Origin: Prolixibacteraceae bacterium
GTDB lineage: Bacteria; Bacteroidota; Bacteroidia; Bacteroidales; Prolixibacteraceae
DNA: 64,000 bases
Assembly (NCBI GenBank): GCA_003457135.1
Contig: DMSQ01000051.1
Coordinates: 18,488 to 82,487 of the forward strand
Direction: 5' to 3'
Under the pieces are notes generated by a model, which had not been told where the DNA came from, did no database searches, and saw nothing but the letters and a program-made list of their open reading frames with translations. Of the stretch, positions 54,620-63,557 are shown piece by piece. The stretch's first letter is position 1. The number at the start of each line of letters is the position of its first letter. The translations under genes and the position numbers were made by a program.

Positions 54620-54747
54620 TCTGAAATATATTGAAGTTGCTGTAAATCTTAAGGAAGTATGAATTTGCTATTTTTGATAGGTTAGTGGAATTACAAAATA
54701 ATATAACCTTTCAAAGAGCCAGTAATGCCTGAAATACATATTCAATA

Positions 54748-55788
54748 TTATTTACTTTTTATTAATATATTGGTTGAAATATGAAATAACTCTTCAAAAT
54801 ATCTTTTGCTTTGAAGTGATAAAAATCCCAGTCCCAGAAATTGGATTGCAGCCAGAAATGTTATTCCTCCAACCAGAAATGACTGAGGGTTCTTTTTAAA
54901 CTGGGTAGCTAAACTGTATGAGAATGGATACTCAATTTGCGGATCCTGAATCAATAAAGTATGCCAATACGATAAAGTGTCGGCCAATAGCCATACCAGT
55001 TGATACAGAGAAAGGAACATTAAGATGATTCCTACGCCCAAAAAGAATATATAAGGCCTGAAAATAAACGCAGACATTAATCCTGAAAAAAAGCCCCTTA
55101 AAAGGCGTATGCTTGATGTTCGTTTACCTGCACATTTATTTTGTTCGGTCCAATCCAGATTGGCTGGGACTTCTACAATTCTGGCTCTTAATATCATAGC
55201 TTTGTATATGATCTCCGGGTTGATTTCATAATCTATCGCTTTCAGATTCAACGATTGGATAAAGCTTGTTTTGTATGCCCTCACCATGCCTGTAAACGTA
55301 TAATACTTATCTTGTGCAGATATGCTCATGAATTTGTTTACCCATTTACTCATGATTTTCCGGCCAAATGGAACGGCAGTTACTTTGCCTCCTTTCATGT
55401 AAGGCGATGCAATAACAATGTCTGCAGATTCCTCTAACAGTTTATCTGTCAGTTTTTCGATATTTTCAACCGCATAGCTAAGGTCAACATCCAATACCAC
55501 GATAACTTCCCCTTTTGCATTCCGGAATCCGGTTCGTAGTGCATTTCCCAGATTTAAATTGACCGGATGATGGATTACCCTGACATGATGATCCAATTTT
55601 TCTATTTCATCAGCGATTAAGCCGGTACTGTCGCGACTGCCATCATTAATGATCAGTATTTCCCAATCATATTTTGTATTTCTGCTTTCCAGAAAATTTT
55701 GAATTAACTTCAGATTTTCCTGAAGAATGGCTTCTTCATTGAAGCAGGGAACGACAACACTAATGAAAGGTTTATTTTCAATTGTCAT
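54748..55788 (-). CDS. GT2 family glycosyltransferase (DPM1/GtrB-like)
   Basis: A 346-residue GT-A enzyme: FISVVVPCFNEEAILQENL at the N-terminus, LIINDGSRDST, and the DxD motif in VIVVLDVDLSYA. Two C-terminal membrane helices (YIFFLGVGIILMFLSLYQLV and FLVGGITFLAAIQFLGLGFL) match polyprenyl-phosphate glycosyltransferases such as GtrB. It probably makes a polyprenyl-linked sugar donor, which fits the GT-C-like protein encoded next. The methyltransferase gene ends 7 bases upstream. Confidence 0.88.
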   Translation of the reverse strand: MTIENKPFISVVVPCFNEEAILQENLKLIQNFLESRNTKYDWEILIINDGSRDSTGLIADEIEKLDHHVRVIHHPVNLNLGNALRTGFRNAKGEVIVVLDVDLSYAVENIEKLTDKLLEESADIVIASPYMKGGKVTAVPFGRKIMSKWVNKFMSISAQDKYYTFTGMVRAYKTSFIQSLNLKAIDYEINPEIIYKAMILRARIVEVPANLDWTEQNKCAGKRTSSIRLLRGFFSGLMSAFIFRPYIFFLGVGIILMFLSLYQLVWLLADTLSYWHTLLIQDPQIEYPFSYSLATQFKKNPQSFLVGGITFLAAIQFLGLGFLSLQSKRYFEELFHISTNILIKSK

Positions 55789-55795
55789 TTGAGAT

Positions 55796-56437
55796 TTATT
55801 TTTTCAATTTGTAGTGAGTGTAAACCGGAAATAGTTTACCAATAATGGGTAACATATATCCTTTTTTTAATACCGTAAAGTTCTGTTCCAAAGCTTTTCC
55901 AACATATACCCGGGATTCGCCGAATTCCTCTTTGGGTTTTTTCTCCGAATACAAGGAGAGGATAGCATCCAGAAATCTGCTGTGCATTGGACAAATTGTT
56001 ATAAATACCCCATCCTCTTTGAGTATTCGTTTTATTTCAGTAAGGGCAGCCTGAAGATCATCAACAAACTCCAACACACTCACTGCAATTACCGCATCAA
56101 AAAAATTGTCAGGATAATCTGTTTTTTCAATACTTTGAGATTTTAGCCCGAAATTTTTGACATTATAATGTTTTAACAGATTTTCAATATTCTCAAAATA
56201 TGGATGTATATCAGATGCATACAATTTATCGCAGTGTTGTGCCAGTTCCGGAAGGAAAATGCCACTACCAGTCCCTACTTCCAATAAATTTGGATATACC
56301 TTATTCCCCAGCAATCTGACAATGGTCTTAAACCGATAAAGTTGAATATATTTAATTGGAAATTTATAATTCCAGTAATAATAGTCCACTTCATTAGTGC
56401 GATTTAACAGGCTTTTTTCAGGAATTACGATTTTCAT
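55796..56437 (-). CDS. Class I SAM-dependent methyltransferase
   Basis: A 213-residue enzyme of the Methyltransf_11 type. The SAM-binding loop is LLEVGTGSGIFLPELAQHC, followed by the acidic LYASDIHPYF and the post-motif FFDAVIAVSVLEFVDDLQAAL. It probably methylates a sugar or lipid intermediate of the cluster. Starts ATG 56437, with 23 bases after the chimeric ORF stop. Confidence 0.85.
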   Translation of the reverse strand: MKIVIPEKSLLNRTNEVDYYYWNYKFPIKYIQLYRFKTIVRLLGNKVYPNLLEVGTGSGIFLPELAQHCDKLYASDIHPYFENIENLLKHYNVKNFGLKSQSIEKTDYPDNFFDAVIAVSVLEFVDDLQAALTEIKRILKEDGVFITICPMHSRFLDAILSLYSEKKPKEEFGESRVYVGKALEQNFTVLKKGYMLPIIGKLFPVYTHYKLKK

Positions 56438-56460
56438 ATCTTATTTTTTTATCAGGACGT

Positions 56461-57081
56461 TTACTGATAGTTATTGCCTGATTTGATGATATCTTTAATC
56501 AGGTTCATGATTGCATTCACGTTCGATTCACTCAATTCGTAATACAAGGGTAGCCTTAACAGGCAATCTGAATATCGGTCAGATTCAGGCAATTCTTCAC
56601 CTTTATATTTATTCCGGTAATACAAACTCTTGTGCAAACTTAGGTAATGAAATACAGAAAGAATGCCATTCCTATTTAAATGATTAATTATTTCTGAGCG
56701 TTCGGCAAGGTCGTTACATACGATATAATACATGTGCGCATTATTACTTGCATACTCTGGAATAGGGTGTTGCTTTAATCTTTTATAATTGGGATTATTT
56801 ATATACTTGGACCCATTAATATAGAATGCAATTATTAAGGAGGCCATACTTGTAAGTATGCCAAGTATATAGACTTCAAATTTTCTGAACCTGATAAGAT
56901 ATACTGATACGCAGAGTATTACGATTTGAACAATTGCCATGAAATTGACGTAGAAATCAAAAATAGAAATGGTTTTATTGAGTATCCTGTAAATTAAATA
57001 TAGCAGAGCCAAAGAAGCTACATACGCCATAATAAATTTCCTGTTCAGGAATGGCTGAAAAATCGATTTAATATTAAACAT
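56461..57081 (-). CDS. Chimeric ORF: membrane N-terminus joined to the C-terminal end of a WecE-type sugar aminotransferase
   Basis: A 206-residue ORF in two unlike halves. Residues 1 to about 100 contain three hydrophobic helices (around 16-34, 43-64, 67-88) with no recognised family. From about residue 104, PIPEYASNNAHMYYIVCNDL, ILSVFHYLSLHKSLYY and DRYSDCLLRLPLYYEL match the last ~100 residues of dTDP-4-amino-4,6-dideoxygalactose transaminase (WecE/RffA). The PLP-lysine and two thirds of the enzyme are missing, so it cannot be an active transaminase. It overlaps the deacetylase stop by 8 bases. It is probably a deletion product whose N-terminus belongs to another cluster gene. Confidence 0.8.
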   Translation of the reverse strand: MFNIKSIFQPFLNRKFIMAYVASLALLYLIYRILNKTISIFDFYVNFMAIVQIVILCVSVYLIRFRKFEVYILGILTSMASLIIAFYINGSKYINNPNYKRLKQHPIPEYASNNAHMYYIVCNDLAERSEIINHLNRNGILSVFHYLSLHKSLYYRNKYKGEELPESDRYSDCLLRLPLYYELSESNVNAIMNLIKDIIKSGNNYQ

Positions 57082-58069
57082 GACTATATCTAAAAATGTT
57101 ATTTATTGGATAAGTTTTAAGCAATTTCTCATTCTGTATTTCTACAGAAAATTTCTCCATTGGTAACATTCGAAAATGTTTCTTCAGTATTCCTATCACG
57201 CTTTTAAAAATTATCACCTTTTGCTTACTTCCAACATTCATTCCAGGGAAAAATGCAAGTTCTTTGATTTCATCTCCGCCAATTAAGTCGAGTGGGTGTA
57301 ATAAAAAGCTGATTGGTGTTTTGGTTAATTTACAGAGCCAAATAGCCAGGTTCAGATACATTTTCATAAGTGGCATCGAAATATTTCCAATATAAATCAA
57401 ATAACTTAAATGAAAAGGCAGCTTAAAAATCGGCATAGTAGTCACTGGAATTTCAAGCAATGTTTGATTGTTATTTAGTTTCCACCGATACGGTTTTAAA
57501 GGATAAAATCCTTCTTTGAACGAGCCGAAAAGTTCTTTTCGGCTTTTCCGTTCTTCTTTAGTCAATTTTGAATTCCAGAAATAATACATCCTCATCAAGG
57601 GAGATATGTAAGTTGGCAATATGGACGCGTCAAAGGTATAATTCCTATTCTGAAGCGTTTCCAGAAGATCATTACTCCAACTGAATCCTGGCCCCCTGAA
57701 ACATCGGGTATTTACACCTGTTGCAAGATAGATGGCCTCTTCGGCCTTGATGATTTCCTCTTCGATCTTTTCTTTGGAATAGGTTTTCAGCCAGGATTCA
57801 TGGTGAAATGAATGATTCCCAATTTCGTGACCTCTTTCAACTATCGATCTCAGTATTGAATGATTTTTTTCAATAGCAGCATCTTGCCCTACAATAAAAA
57901 AAGTGATTTTGATGTCCAATTCAGTCAGTAAATCAAGAACAAAAGGAACAACAATATCTAAATATGAAGGGAAAAGATCCCAGCCTTCATCTCCATGAAC
58001 TTTCATGTACGACCATTGATCATCAAGGTCAAGCGACATGCTGGCGAGTTTTTTTTCCTTTGTCATCAT
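57074..58069 (-). CDS. Polysaccharide deacetylase (NodB/CE4-type) family protein
   Basis: A 331-residue protein. The NodB motif 1 acidic pair is Asp16-Asp17 in MSLDLDDQWSY; motif 2 is HEIGNHSFHH with His86 and His90 as metal ligands; motif 3 is RGPGFSWS. It has no signal peptide, so it may act on a lipid-linked or nucleotide-linked precursor in the cytoplasm or is membrane-associated. Homologues in polysaccharide clusters remove N-acetyl groups. Its start overlaps the oxidoreductase stop (TAATG), so the genes are coupled. Confidence 0.87.
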   Translation of the reverse strand: MMTKEKKLASMSLDLDDQWSYMKVHGDEGWDLFPSYLDIVVPFVLDLLTELDIKITFFIVGQDAAIEKNHSILRSIVERGHEIGNHSFHHESWLKTYSKEKIEEEIIKAEEAIYLATGVNTRCFRGPGFSWSNDLLETLQNRNYTFDASILPTYISPLMRMYYFWNSKLTKEERKSRKELFGSFKEGFYPLKPYRWKLNNNQTLLEIPVTTMPIFKLPFHLSYLIYIGNISMPLMKMYLNLAIWLCKLTKTPISFLLHPLDLIGGDEIKELAFFPGMNVGSKQKVIIFKSVIGILKKHFRMLPMEKFSVEIQNEKLLKTYPINNIFRYSHV

Positions 58070-59388
58070 TAAAAATTTCCTTCTCTGATTATTTCTTTCA
58101 GTTTTGATTCTGCAATTTTTATGGTTTCGTTCACATTTAAAGTGCCATCAGTGATATGTGCTGAATTTACGATGTAAACTCCTGGTATTGATGTTTTTAT
58201 TTCTGGAAGATTGTCTGAATAACCTTTGTTCAGGACAGTCATGACGTGCTTGGCTCTGGCAACGCCGGAAAATTTTATATTCTCATTCGTTAATTCAGGA
58301 AACATTTTTATTAATGTAGCGGTAAAACATTCTCTGATTTCATCGTCCGACTTTACAAATAATGGATCTTCTGGACTTAAATACTTTGGTAAATAAATCA
58401 GTGATAGTCCTGAAAAATATTCTTTATCAATTAATGCGGTCATTTCGATAACGCCAGTAAAAGGAACCCAGGTATCGGTTATATTGGTCACATAAAATGG
58501 ACTTATAGATCGATTGAGCAGAACGGCAACGCAAATCACTCCGAGGTATTCAATCTGATTTAGTTTTAGTTTTTCATTTTCCGAAAGTTCTTGACAAATT
58601 TCTGATGCCAGGCCTGAGGGAAGGGTAACGATCACCTGATCAAACTCCTCAAGGTATCCATTTGCAAAAGTCACAGATGGCAGTCCACTGAAAGAAGACC
58701 TAATTTCAGTAGCCTGATGGTTGGTCTTTATTATCACTCCTTCTGTGAGGAGATTCTGCTTTACAGCTTCAATAATTCGTTTGTAACCTCCTGGTAAATA
58801 ACCAAACATTTCTTTCTTTAAGCCACTTTCCCGGGCTCCATACATTCTCTTAATGGTTGCCCAGATAAAGACCGCAGATGTTCGCTGATAGCTGCTGCCC
58901 AGTTTTGCCCGAAGTAATGGTAGCCAGACTTTATCATAGGTGTTTTTCCCAGACCATTTTCTCAGCCAGCTTGTTACAGGTATGTGCTCCAGTCGTTTCC
59001 AATCTTTTATTTTCGAGGCATAAAGGATTGTGAGCGCCAAACGTAACTTATCTACTAATCCAAGTGCTGGAAATTTCAGAAATTCAATACTGTTTGACAT
59101 GGAATGAAGTTTTCCATCAATATAAAAGCCCGTCTTTGTTTCTACCCACTTAATCTGATCCTCCAGGCCAAGTTCCTTCAGCATATTTCTGGTTCGGAAA
59201 TCAGAAAGTAATATGACATGGTAAAATTTATCCCATTTCAACTCTCCAAGTTTCCATGAACTTACCAATCCTCCCAAATCTGGAGCACCCTCAAAAAGGG
59301 TTACCTGGTGTCCTCGTCGGATAAGCTGATGAGCAAGGTTCAACCCCATGATACCACCACCTATAATTCCCCATTTCTTCTGTTCCAT
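58069..59388 (-). CDS. FAD-dependent amine oxidase/protoporphyrinogen-oxidase-like protein
   Basis: A 439-residue flavoprotein with the N-terminal dinucleotide fold WGIIGGGIMGLNLAHQL (GxGxxG at 10-15) and the typical GAPDLGGLVSSW loop. The C-terminal FAD segment is STSIPGVYIVNSAHITDGTLNVN-like text (here IPGVYIVNSAHI). Relatives in surface-polysaccharide clusters are annotated as UDP-galactopyranose-mutase-like or protoporphyrinogen-oxidase-like proteins of unknown substrate. It is followed without gap by the deacetylase gene. Confidence 0.85.
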   Translation of the reverse strand: MEQKKWGIIGGGIMGLNLAHQLIRRGHQVTLFEGAPDLGGLVSSWKLGELKWDKFYHVILLSDFRTRNMLKELGLEDQIKWVETKTGFYIDGKLHSMSNSIEFLKFPALGLVDKLRLALTILYASKIKDWKRLEHIPVTSWLRKWSGKNTYDKVWLPLLRAKLGSSYQRTSAVFIWATIKRMYGARESGLKKEMFGYLPGGYKRIIEAVKQNLLTEGVIIKTNHQATEIRSSFSGLPSVTFANGYLEEFDQVIVTLPSGLASEICQELSENEKLKLNQIEYLGVICVAVLLNRSISPFYVTNITDTWVPFTGVIEMTALIDKEYFSGLSLIYLPKYLSPEDPLFVKSDDEIRECFTATLIKMFPELTNENIKFSGVARAKHVMTVLNKGYSDNLPEIKTSIPGVYIVNSAHITDGTLNVNETIKIAESKLKEIIREGNF

Positions 59389-59410
59389 TTTTTAAGCGAA
59401 GAATGTAATT

Positions 59411-60379
59411 TTATTTATAAAACTGTTTCTGCCAGTCTATTGTAACTTTTAGACCTTCATTCAGATCCCAGGAAGGCTGAAAATCAAAGGTGGAGCAGAG
59501 TTTTGAAATGTCAGGAACACGGCGCATTACGTCTTCGTAATTTCCAAATTGCGAATAGGGAATAAAATTTAAATTAGGTTCTGAGTCTTTACCATTAATT
59601 AGCTTCCAGATTAAAACAGCCAGATCTTTAATTGATATTTCCGAATTTAATTTTGAACCAGTATTGAAGATTTCGTTGTTCGATTTTTCATTTTCTATGC
59701 ATAATATTAAAGCACTTACCGTATCATCAACAAATGTAAACGTTCTTGTCTGCGAACCATCACCATGAACTTCGATCGGTTCATTTTTTATTGCTTTGTC
59801 AATAAATACCGACTGGGGACCTCCCCACCAGGTCAGGTTTTGATGTGGGCCATAGGAACCAAAGAAGCGGGTTATCGTATAGTTCAGGCCATATTCATCG
59901 TGGTTCGCAATAATGAATTGTTCGCCATAAATTTTTGAAAGAGCATAAGCCCACCGTTTTACAGTAGTTGGGCCCATCACCAGATCCGAATTTTCGTTAA
60001 ACGGTATTTTGGGATTTTTGCCATATACATCGGAGGTGGATGCGAAAATGATTTTGGATTTATCGAGAAGGCATTTTTGGACTATATTCCTCAACATCAG
60101 GTAATTTTCGTCCAGGGTTCTCAAGGCATTCGAATACCGGGGTATTTTCTGTGAAGCCAGATGGACGATAATATCCGCTTTTACGCCGTTCAAAATATGT
60201 GGATTTGCGATGTCGCCTAAGTGGAATGTAAATTCCGGATGATGGCTGATTGTCTCAATATTACGCAAAAAGCCATAAGCCAGATTATCAATTCCAATAA
60301 CAGTGTGACCTCTTGCCAGTAAACGAATAGCAAGGTTGGAGCCTATAAATCCGGCAACTCCGGTAATTAGAATTTTCAT
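59411..60379 (-). CDS. NAD-dependent nucleotide-sugar epimerase/dehydratase (extended SDR)
   Basis: A 322-residue Rossmann enzyme: ILITGVAGFIGSNLAIRLL at the N-terminus, the STSDVYG strand, and catalytic Tyr145 and Lys149 in WAYALSKIYGEQ. Family resemblance is to UDP-glucuronate decarboxylase or UDP-glucose 4-epimerase types. It supplies a modified sugar nucleotide for the cluster. A 324-bp repeat-bearing gap separates it from the wecB gene upstream. Confidence 0.9.
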   Translation of the reverse strand: MKILITGVAGFIGSNLAIRLLARGHTVIGIDNLAYGFLRNIETISHHPEFTFHLGDIANPHILNGVKADIIVHLASQKIPRYSNALRTLDENYLMLRNIVQKCLLDKSKIIFASTSDVYGKNPKIPFNENSDLVMGPTTVKRWAYALSKIYGEQFIIANHDEYGLNYTITRFFGSYGPHQNLTWWGGPQSVFIDKAIKNEPIEVHGDGSQTRTFTFVDDTVSALILCIENEKSNNEIFNTGSKLNSEISIKDLAVLIWKLINGKDSEPNLNFIPYSQFGNYEDVMRRVPDISKLCSTFDFQPSWDLNEGLKVTIDWQKQFYK

Positions 60380-60703
60380 GATTTTAGTATTATTGTAATG
60401 TTTTGTATCATAATGAGAATATTTTTATCAGTTTCTGATGTTAGAAAATATCGTTTGAAACGATTGACCATTAACCCCACGTTACAAACGTAGGGCAGGT
60501 TTGTTTTGATTAGCAATGCGATTTATGGCGTTGTAATATAAAAACACATAGTGGCTTCAGCCGAAACTATTAATATTTGGGCTAAAGCCGGTTAATTACT
60601 CCATTTTACAACGCCATAAATGGCGTTGCTAATGATTTCGGCAACAATTGGAATTCTTTTTACTAAATCTCCTTATGAAATTCTTCATTCATGAATAATC
60701 GAA
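60380..60703. other. Intergenic region carrying two repeat elements
   Basis: It contains a partial copy of the REP-like unit (60450-60494) and the nested inverted repeat at 60510-60632. It splits the polysaccharide cluster, so the genes below it may need their own promoter. Confidence 0.65.
60510..60632. repeat. Nested inverted repeat
   Basis: The outer arms (60510-60536 and 60606-60632) are 27 bases long and pair at 25 positions; their core is ATTTATGGCGTTGTAA. Inside, GGCTTCAGCC (60553-60562) can pair with GGCTAAAGCC (60580-60589) with one mismatch. No coding sequence is present. It looks like a composite mobile palindrome. Confidence 0.75.
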
Positions 60704-61753
60704 TTACAGGCTATTGATGATGGTGACCATCGCGTCTGCAACATTTTCGCCAAATACCGGATTTTGTTTTTCAGGAGCGCTGAATTCATTAATTTTAGCA
60801 GCTATTTCCTTATCATGAGGAGAAATCAGCAAATTCCATTTTTCTTCAACTGTTTCGATCCATTCTGTTTCAGTACGTAGAGTGATGCAAGGTTTTTTTA
60901 AAATATAGGCTTCTTTCTGAATGCCACCTGAATCTGTTATAATCCTCCTTGAAGCATGTTCAAGGGTGATAAAGTCAAAATATCCCACAGGTTCGGTCAG
61001 TTGAATATTTTCAGGTATGTTTTTAAATGCGCCCAGTATTTTTTTCGTTCGCGGATGAACCGGAAAAATAATGTTACTTTCTATCTGGCCCAGTTGATTC
61101 AATAGACTTTCCAATAGTACCGGATTGTCCACATTGTAATCCCGATGCAAGGTAAGTAAACTGAAACCGTTATATTTCAATTTCAGATCACTTAAAATGG
61201 ATGATTTCTGAAGTGCAATTTTCAGGTTGTCATTCATGGTGTCAACCATAATGTCGCCTGTCAGTATAGTTACCTCTTCCAAACCTTCATGAATTAAATT
61301 TTTCACTGCAGTCGGGGTTGGAGCGAAAAGATAGTTGGATATGTGATCGGTAATTATACGGTTAATTTCTTCGGGCATTGCTTTATTGAAGCTTCGTAAA
61401 CCTGCCTCAATATGCAACAACTTGATTTTCATTTTTGCTGCTGCTAATGCTGCTGCCACGGTTGAGTTAGTATCGCCGAAAACTATGACCAGATCCGGTC
61501 TTTTTTCGAACATTGCTGATTCGAGCATTTTCATCATTTCGGCAGTTTGGTAAGCATGACTGCCCGAACCTATACCCAAATGGATATCCGGGTTACGGAT
61601 TCCCAAATCAAGAAATATTTTTTCTGACATCGCATAGTCATAGTGCTGTCCGGTATGGACAATAATCTCTTCGTGAATTCCTTTCAGTTTGGACGACAGT
61701 GGAGCCAGTTTGATGAATTGAGGCCGTGCCCCGACAATAGAAAATATCTTCAT
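60704..61753 (-). CDS. wecB: UDP-N-acetylglucosamine 2-epimerase (non-hydrolysing)
   Basis: A 349-residue GT-B-fold enzyme interconverting UDP-GlcNAc and UDP-ManNAc. Landmarks: FSIVGARPQFIKLAPL, VHTGQHYDYAMSEKIF, VFGDTNSTVAAALAAAK, LLHIEAGLRSFNKAMPEEIN and the C-terminal IITDSGGIQKEAYILKKPC. Length is slightly shorter than E. coli WecB. It makes ManNAc-type donors for the surface glycan. Four bases separate it from the GDP-fucose synthase gene. Confidence 0.95.
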   Translation of the reverse strand: MKIFSIVGARPQFIKLAPLSSKLKGIHEEIIVHTGQHYDYAMSEKIFLDLGIRNPDIHLGIGSGSHAYQTAEMMKMLESAMFEKRPDLVIVFGDTNSTVAAALAAAKMKIKLLHIEAGLRSFNKAMPEEINRIITDHISNYLFAPTPTAVKNLIHEGLEEVTILTGDIMVDTMNDNLKIALQKSSILSDLKLKYNGFSLLTLHRDYNVDNPVLLESLLNQLGQIESNIIFPVHPRTKKILGAFKNIPENIQLTEPVGYFDFITLEHASRRIITDSGGIQKEAYILKKPCITLRTETEWIETVEEKWNLLISPHDKEIAAKINEFSAPEKQNPVFGENVADAMVTIINSL

Positions 61754-61756
61754 CTG

Positions 61757-62965
61757 TTAGTGAACTAAATACCATTGATATAACTTTTCAACTCCTTCTT
61801 TAATTTCAATCTGGTGGTGCCAGCCTAATGCATGGAGCCTGGACGGATCGGTAAGTTTGCGCATGGTACCATCGGGTTTGGAGGTATTGAACACCAAACT
61901 GCCTTTGAAGCCCACTTTTGATTTAATCAGGTTTGCCAAGTCGTGAATAGAAATTTCTTTGCCTGTACCAATGTTGATATGAGTATTGCGAATTTCACGA
62001 ATTGAGTCGTCATTGCTGGAAGCCAAAGGAAGTTTGGCAATCTGTTCGTTATTTGGTTGGTTCACTTTGTTCGTAATGAGGTCCTTGAAGTCAACATTTT
62101 CCATCAGGAAGATGCAGGCATCAGCCATTTCTTCGCTCCATAGGAATTCGCGCATGGGCGCACCGGTTCCCCAAATCTCCACCGAAACTTGGAGAGGGTG
62201 AGATTTTGGATTAGCTGATTCGGTAACCTGAATTCCGTATTTCTTAAGAATGGCCAATATTTTTGTTTCACTTTCTTCCATTCTCATTTTCGCATCTTCC
62301 TCGTTCCCAAATTCTCCTGAAATTCCTTCAATCGGGCGTTTGTTCAGATCCTCCCGGATGGCATCCCAATTGTTTTCTTCCAGACATTTGCCCAGATACA
62401 TTTTCCGGAGGATGGCCGGAAGAACATGTGATTTTTCAAGGTCGAAATTGTCGTTTGGGCCATAAAGATTGGTAGGCATTACCGAGATGAAATTGGTGCC
62501 GTATTGCAGGTTGTAACTTTCACATAACTTGATCCCGGCGATTTTGGCAATGGCATAAGGTTCGTTGGTATATTCGAGTGGCGCAGTAAAGAGGCAATCT
62601 TCAGGCATGGGCTGAGGCGCTTCACGTGGATAGATGCAGGTACTTCCCAAAAACAGGAGTTTCTTAACCTGATTCAGATAGGCTGCATGGATCACATTGT
62701 TCTGAATCATCAGGTTTTCGTAAATGAATTGTCCGCGATAAATGGTGTTCGCCACAATTCCACCCACTTTGGCCGCTGCAAGGATGACATATTCCGGCTT
62801 CTCCTCAGCGAAAAATGTATTTACAGCCTTGGTATCCATCAGGTCAAGTTCTTCAACCGACCTTCCTATCAAGTTGTGGTACCCTTTCGATTGTAGGTTT
62901 TTCCAAAGCGCAGAGCCTACCAGGCCAAGGTGGCCGGCGATGTATATTTTGCTGTAAAATTGCAT
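61757..62965 (-). CDS. fcl: GDP-L-fucose synthase (with insert)
   Basis: A 402-residue SDR epimerase/reductase. The NADP fold is YIAGHLGLVGSALWKNL, followed by LAAAKVGGIVANTIYRGQFI, LLFLGSTCIYPREAPQPM, and catalytic Tyr137 and Lys141 in NEPYAIAKIAG. Relative to the ~320-residue E. coli Fcl, about 60 extra residues lie after LPAILRKMYLGK (residues 194-260) and a shorter insert near 295-325. Such longer forms occur in Bacteroidota. It makes GDP-L-fucose from GDP-4-keto-6-deoxymannose; the gmd partner is not in the window. Confidence 0.92.
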   Translation of the reverse strand: MQFYSKIYIAGHLGLVGSALWKNLQSKGYHNLIGRSVEELDLMDTKAVNTFFAEEKPEYVILAAAKVGGIVANTIYRGQFIYENLMIQNNVIHAAYLNQVKKLLFLGSTCIYPREAPQPMPEDCLFTAPLEYTNEPYAIAKIAGIKLCESYNLQYGTNFISVMPTNLYGPNDNFDLEKSHVLPAILRKMYLGKCLEENNWDAIREDLNKRPIEGISGEFGNEEDAKMRMEESETKILAILKKYGIQVTESANPKSHPLQVSVEIWGTGAPMREFLWSEEMADACIFLMENVDFKDLITNKVNQPNNEQIAKLPLASSNDDSIREIRNTHINIGTGKEISIHDLANLIKSKVGFKGSLVFNTSKPDGTMRKLTDPSRLHALGWHHQIEIKEGVEKLYQWYLVH

Positions 62966-62982
62966 AGTTAGATTTTAAAGAG

Positions 62983-63056
62983 AGTGTGAGAAAATGAGAA
63001 AGTGAGAAAATGAGAAAGTGAGAAAGTGAGAAAGTGAGAAAATGAGAAAGTGAGAA
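62983..63056. repeat. Decamer tandem repeat GAGAAA(A/G)TGA, first block
   Basis: About seven degenerate copies of a 10-bp unit run between the fcl start and the first S23 gene. Open in the minus frame as repeated SHFLTFS-type text, which is not real coding sequence. Confidence 0.85.
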
Positions 63057-63057
63057 A

Positions 63058-63432
63058 TCAAATTCCCCATTTATCTGCGTGTCTTTGCATATTAACCAAC
63101 ATTCCGATAATATTTTCATATTCTTTATCGATTAATTCATGTGTTTCGATTGAAATATAATTACATTCCAAAGCAAAATCAAGCCAATTTTGTGTTTCTG
63201 CAGCTTCGGCTTCACTCTCGTTCAGCTTTGATGAAAATGATTTAGGATATTTTCTTCGTCTGAAAGCTTCTGCAATATTGCTGCAGACTGATCGGGATGA
63301 TCTTCTGATTTGATCAGTTAAAGAATAAGTCTCTTCTTTCGGAAAAGATTTTGAGACCGAATAAATTTTCATCGCATTACTAAAGGCTGACTGATAGACT
63401 TTCAATTCACGATGACTCTTAATAATCTCCAT
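63058..63432 (-). CDS. Four-helix-bundle protein, S23 / 23S-rRNA-intervening-sequence family, copy 1
   Basis: A 124-residue helical protein. MEIIKSHRELKVYQSAF, then the family signature LTDQIRRSSRSVCSNIAEAF and a final helix ENIIGMLVNMQRHADKW. S23-family proteins form pentamers of four-helix bundles and are often found in polysaccharide clusters and rRNA intervening sequences; function is unknown. ATG 63432 is the real start; the longer open frame upstream is repeat DNA. A nearly identical copy lies exactly 500 bp away. Confidence 0.9.
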   Translation of the reverse strand: MEIIKSHRELKVYQSAFSNAMKIYSVSKSFPKEETYSLTDQIRRSSRSVCSNIAEAFRRRKYPKSFSSKLNESEAEAAETQNWLDFALECNYISIETHELIDKEYENIIGMLVNMQRHADKWGI

Positions 63433-63470
63433 ACTTTTTAAATTTATTATTATTTTTTGACTGTTAGAAG

Positions 63471-63557
63471 GTGAGAAAATGAGAAAATGAGAAGGTGAGA
63501 ATGTGAGAAAGTGAGAAGGTGAGAAGGTGAGAATGTGAGAAATGAGAAAGTGAGAAA
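63471..63557. repeat. Decamer tandem repeat, second block
   Basis: About eight degenerate units of GAGAAA(A/G)TGA and GAGAAGGTGA lie between the two S23 copies. It is the counterpart of the block at 62983-63056. Confidence 0.85.

Noticed and set aside
62853..63119. Open frame with repeated SHFLTFSLS text
   Set aside because: It is the translation of the decamer tandem repeats and the 5' end of fcl in another frame.
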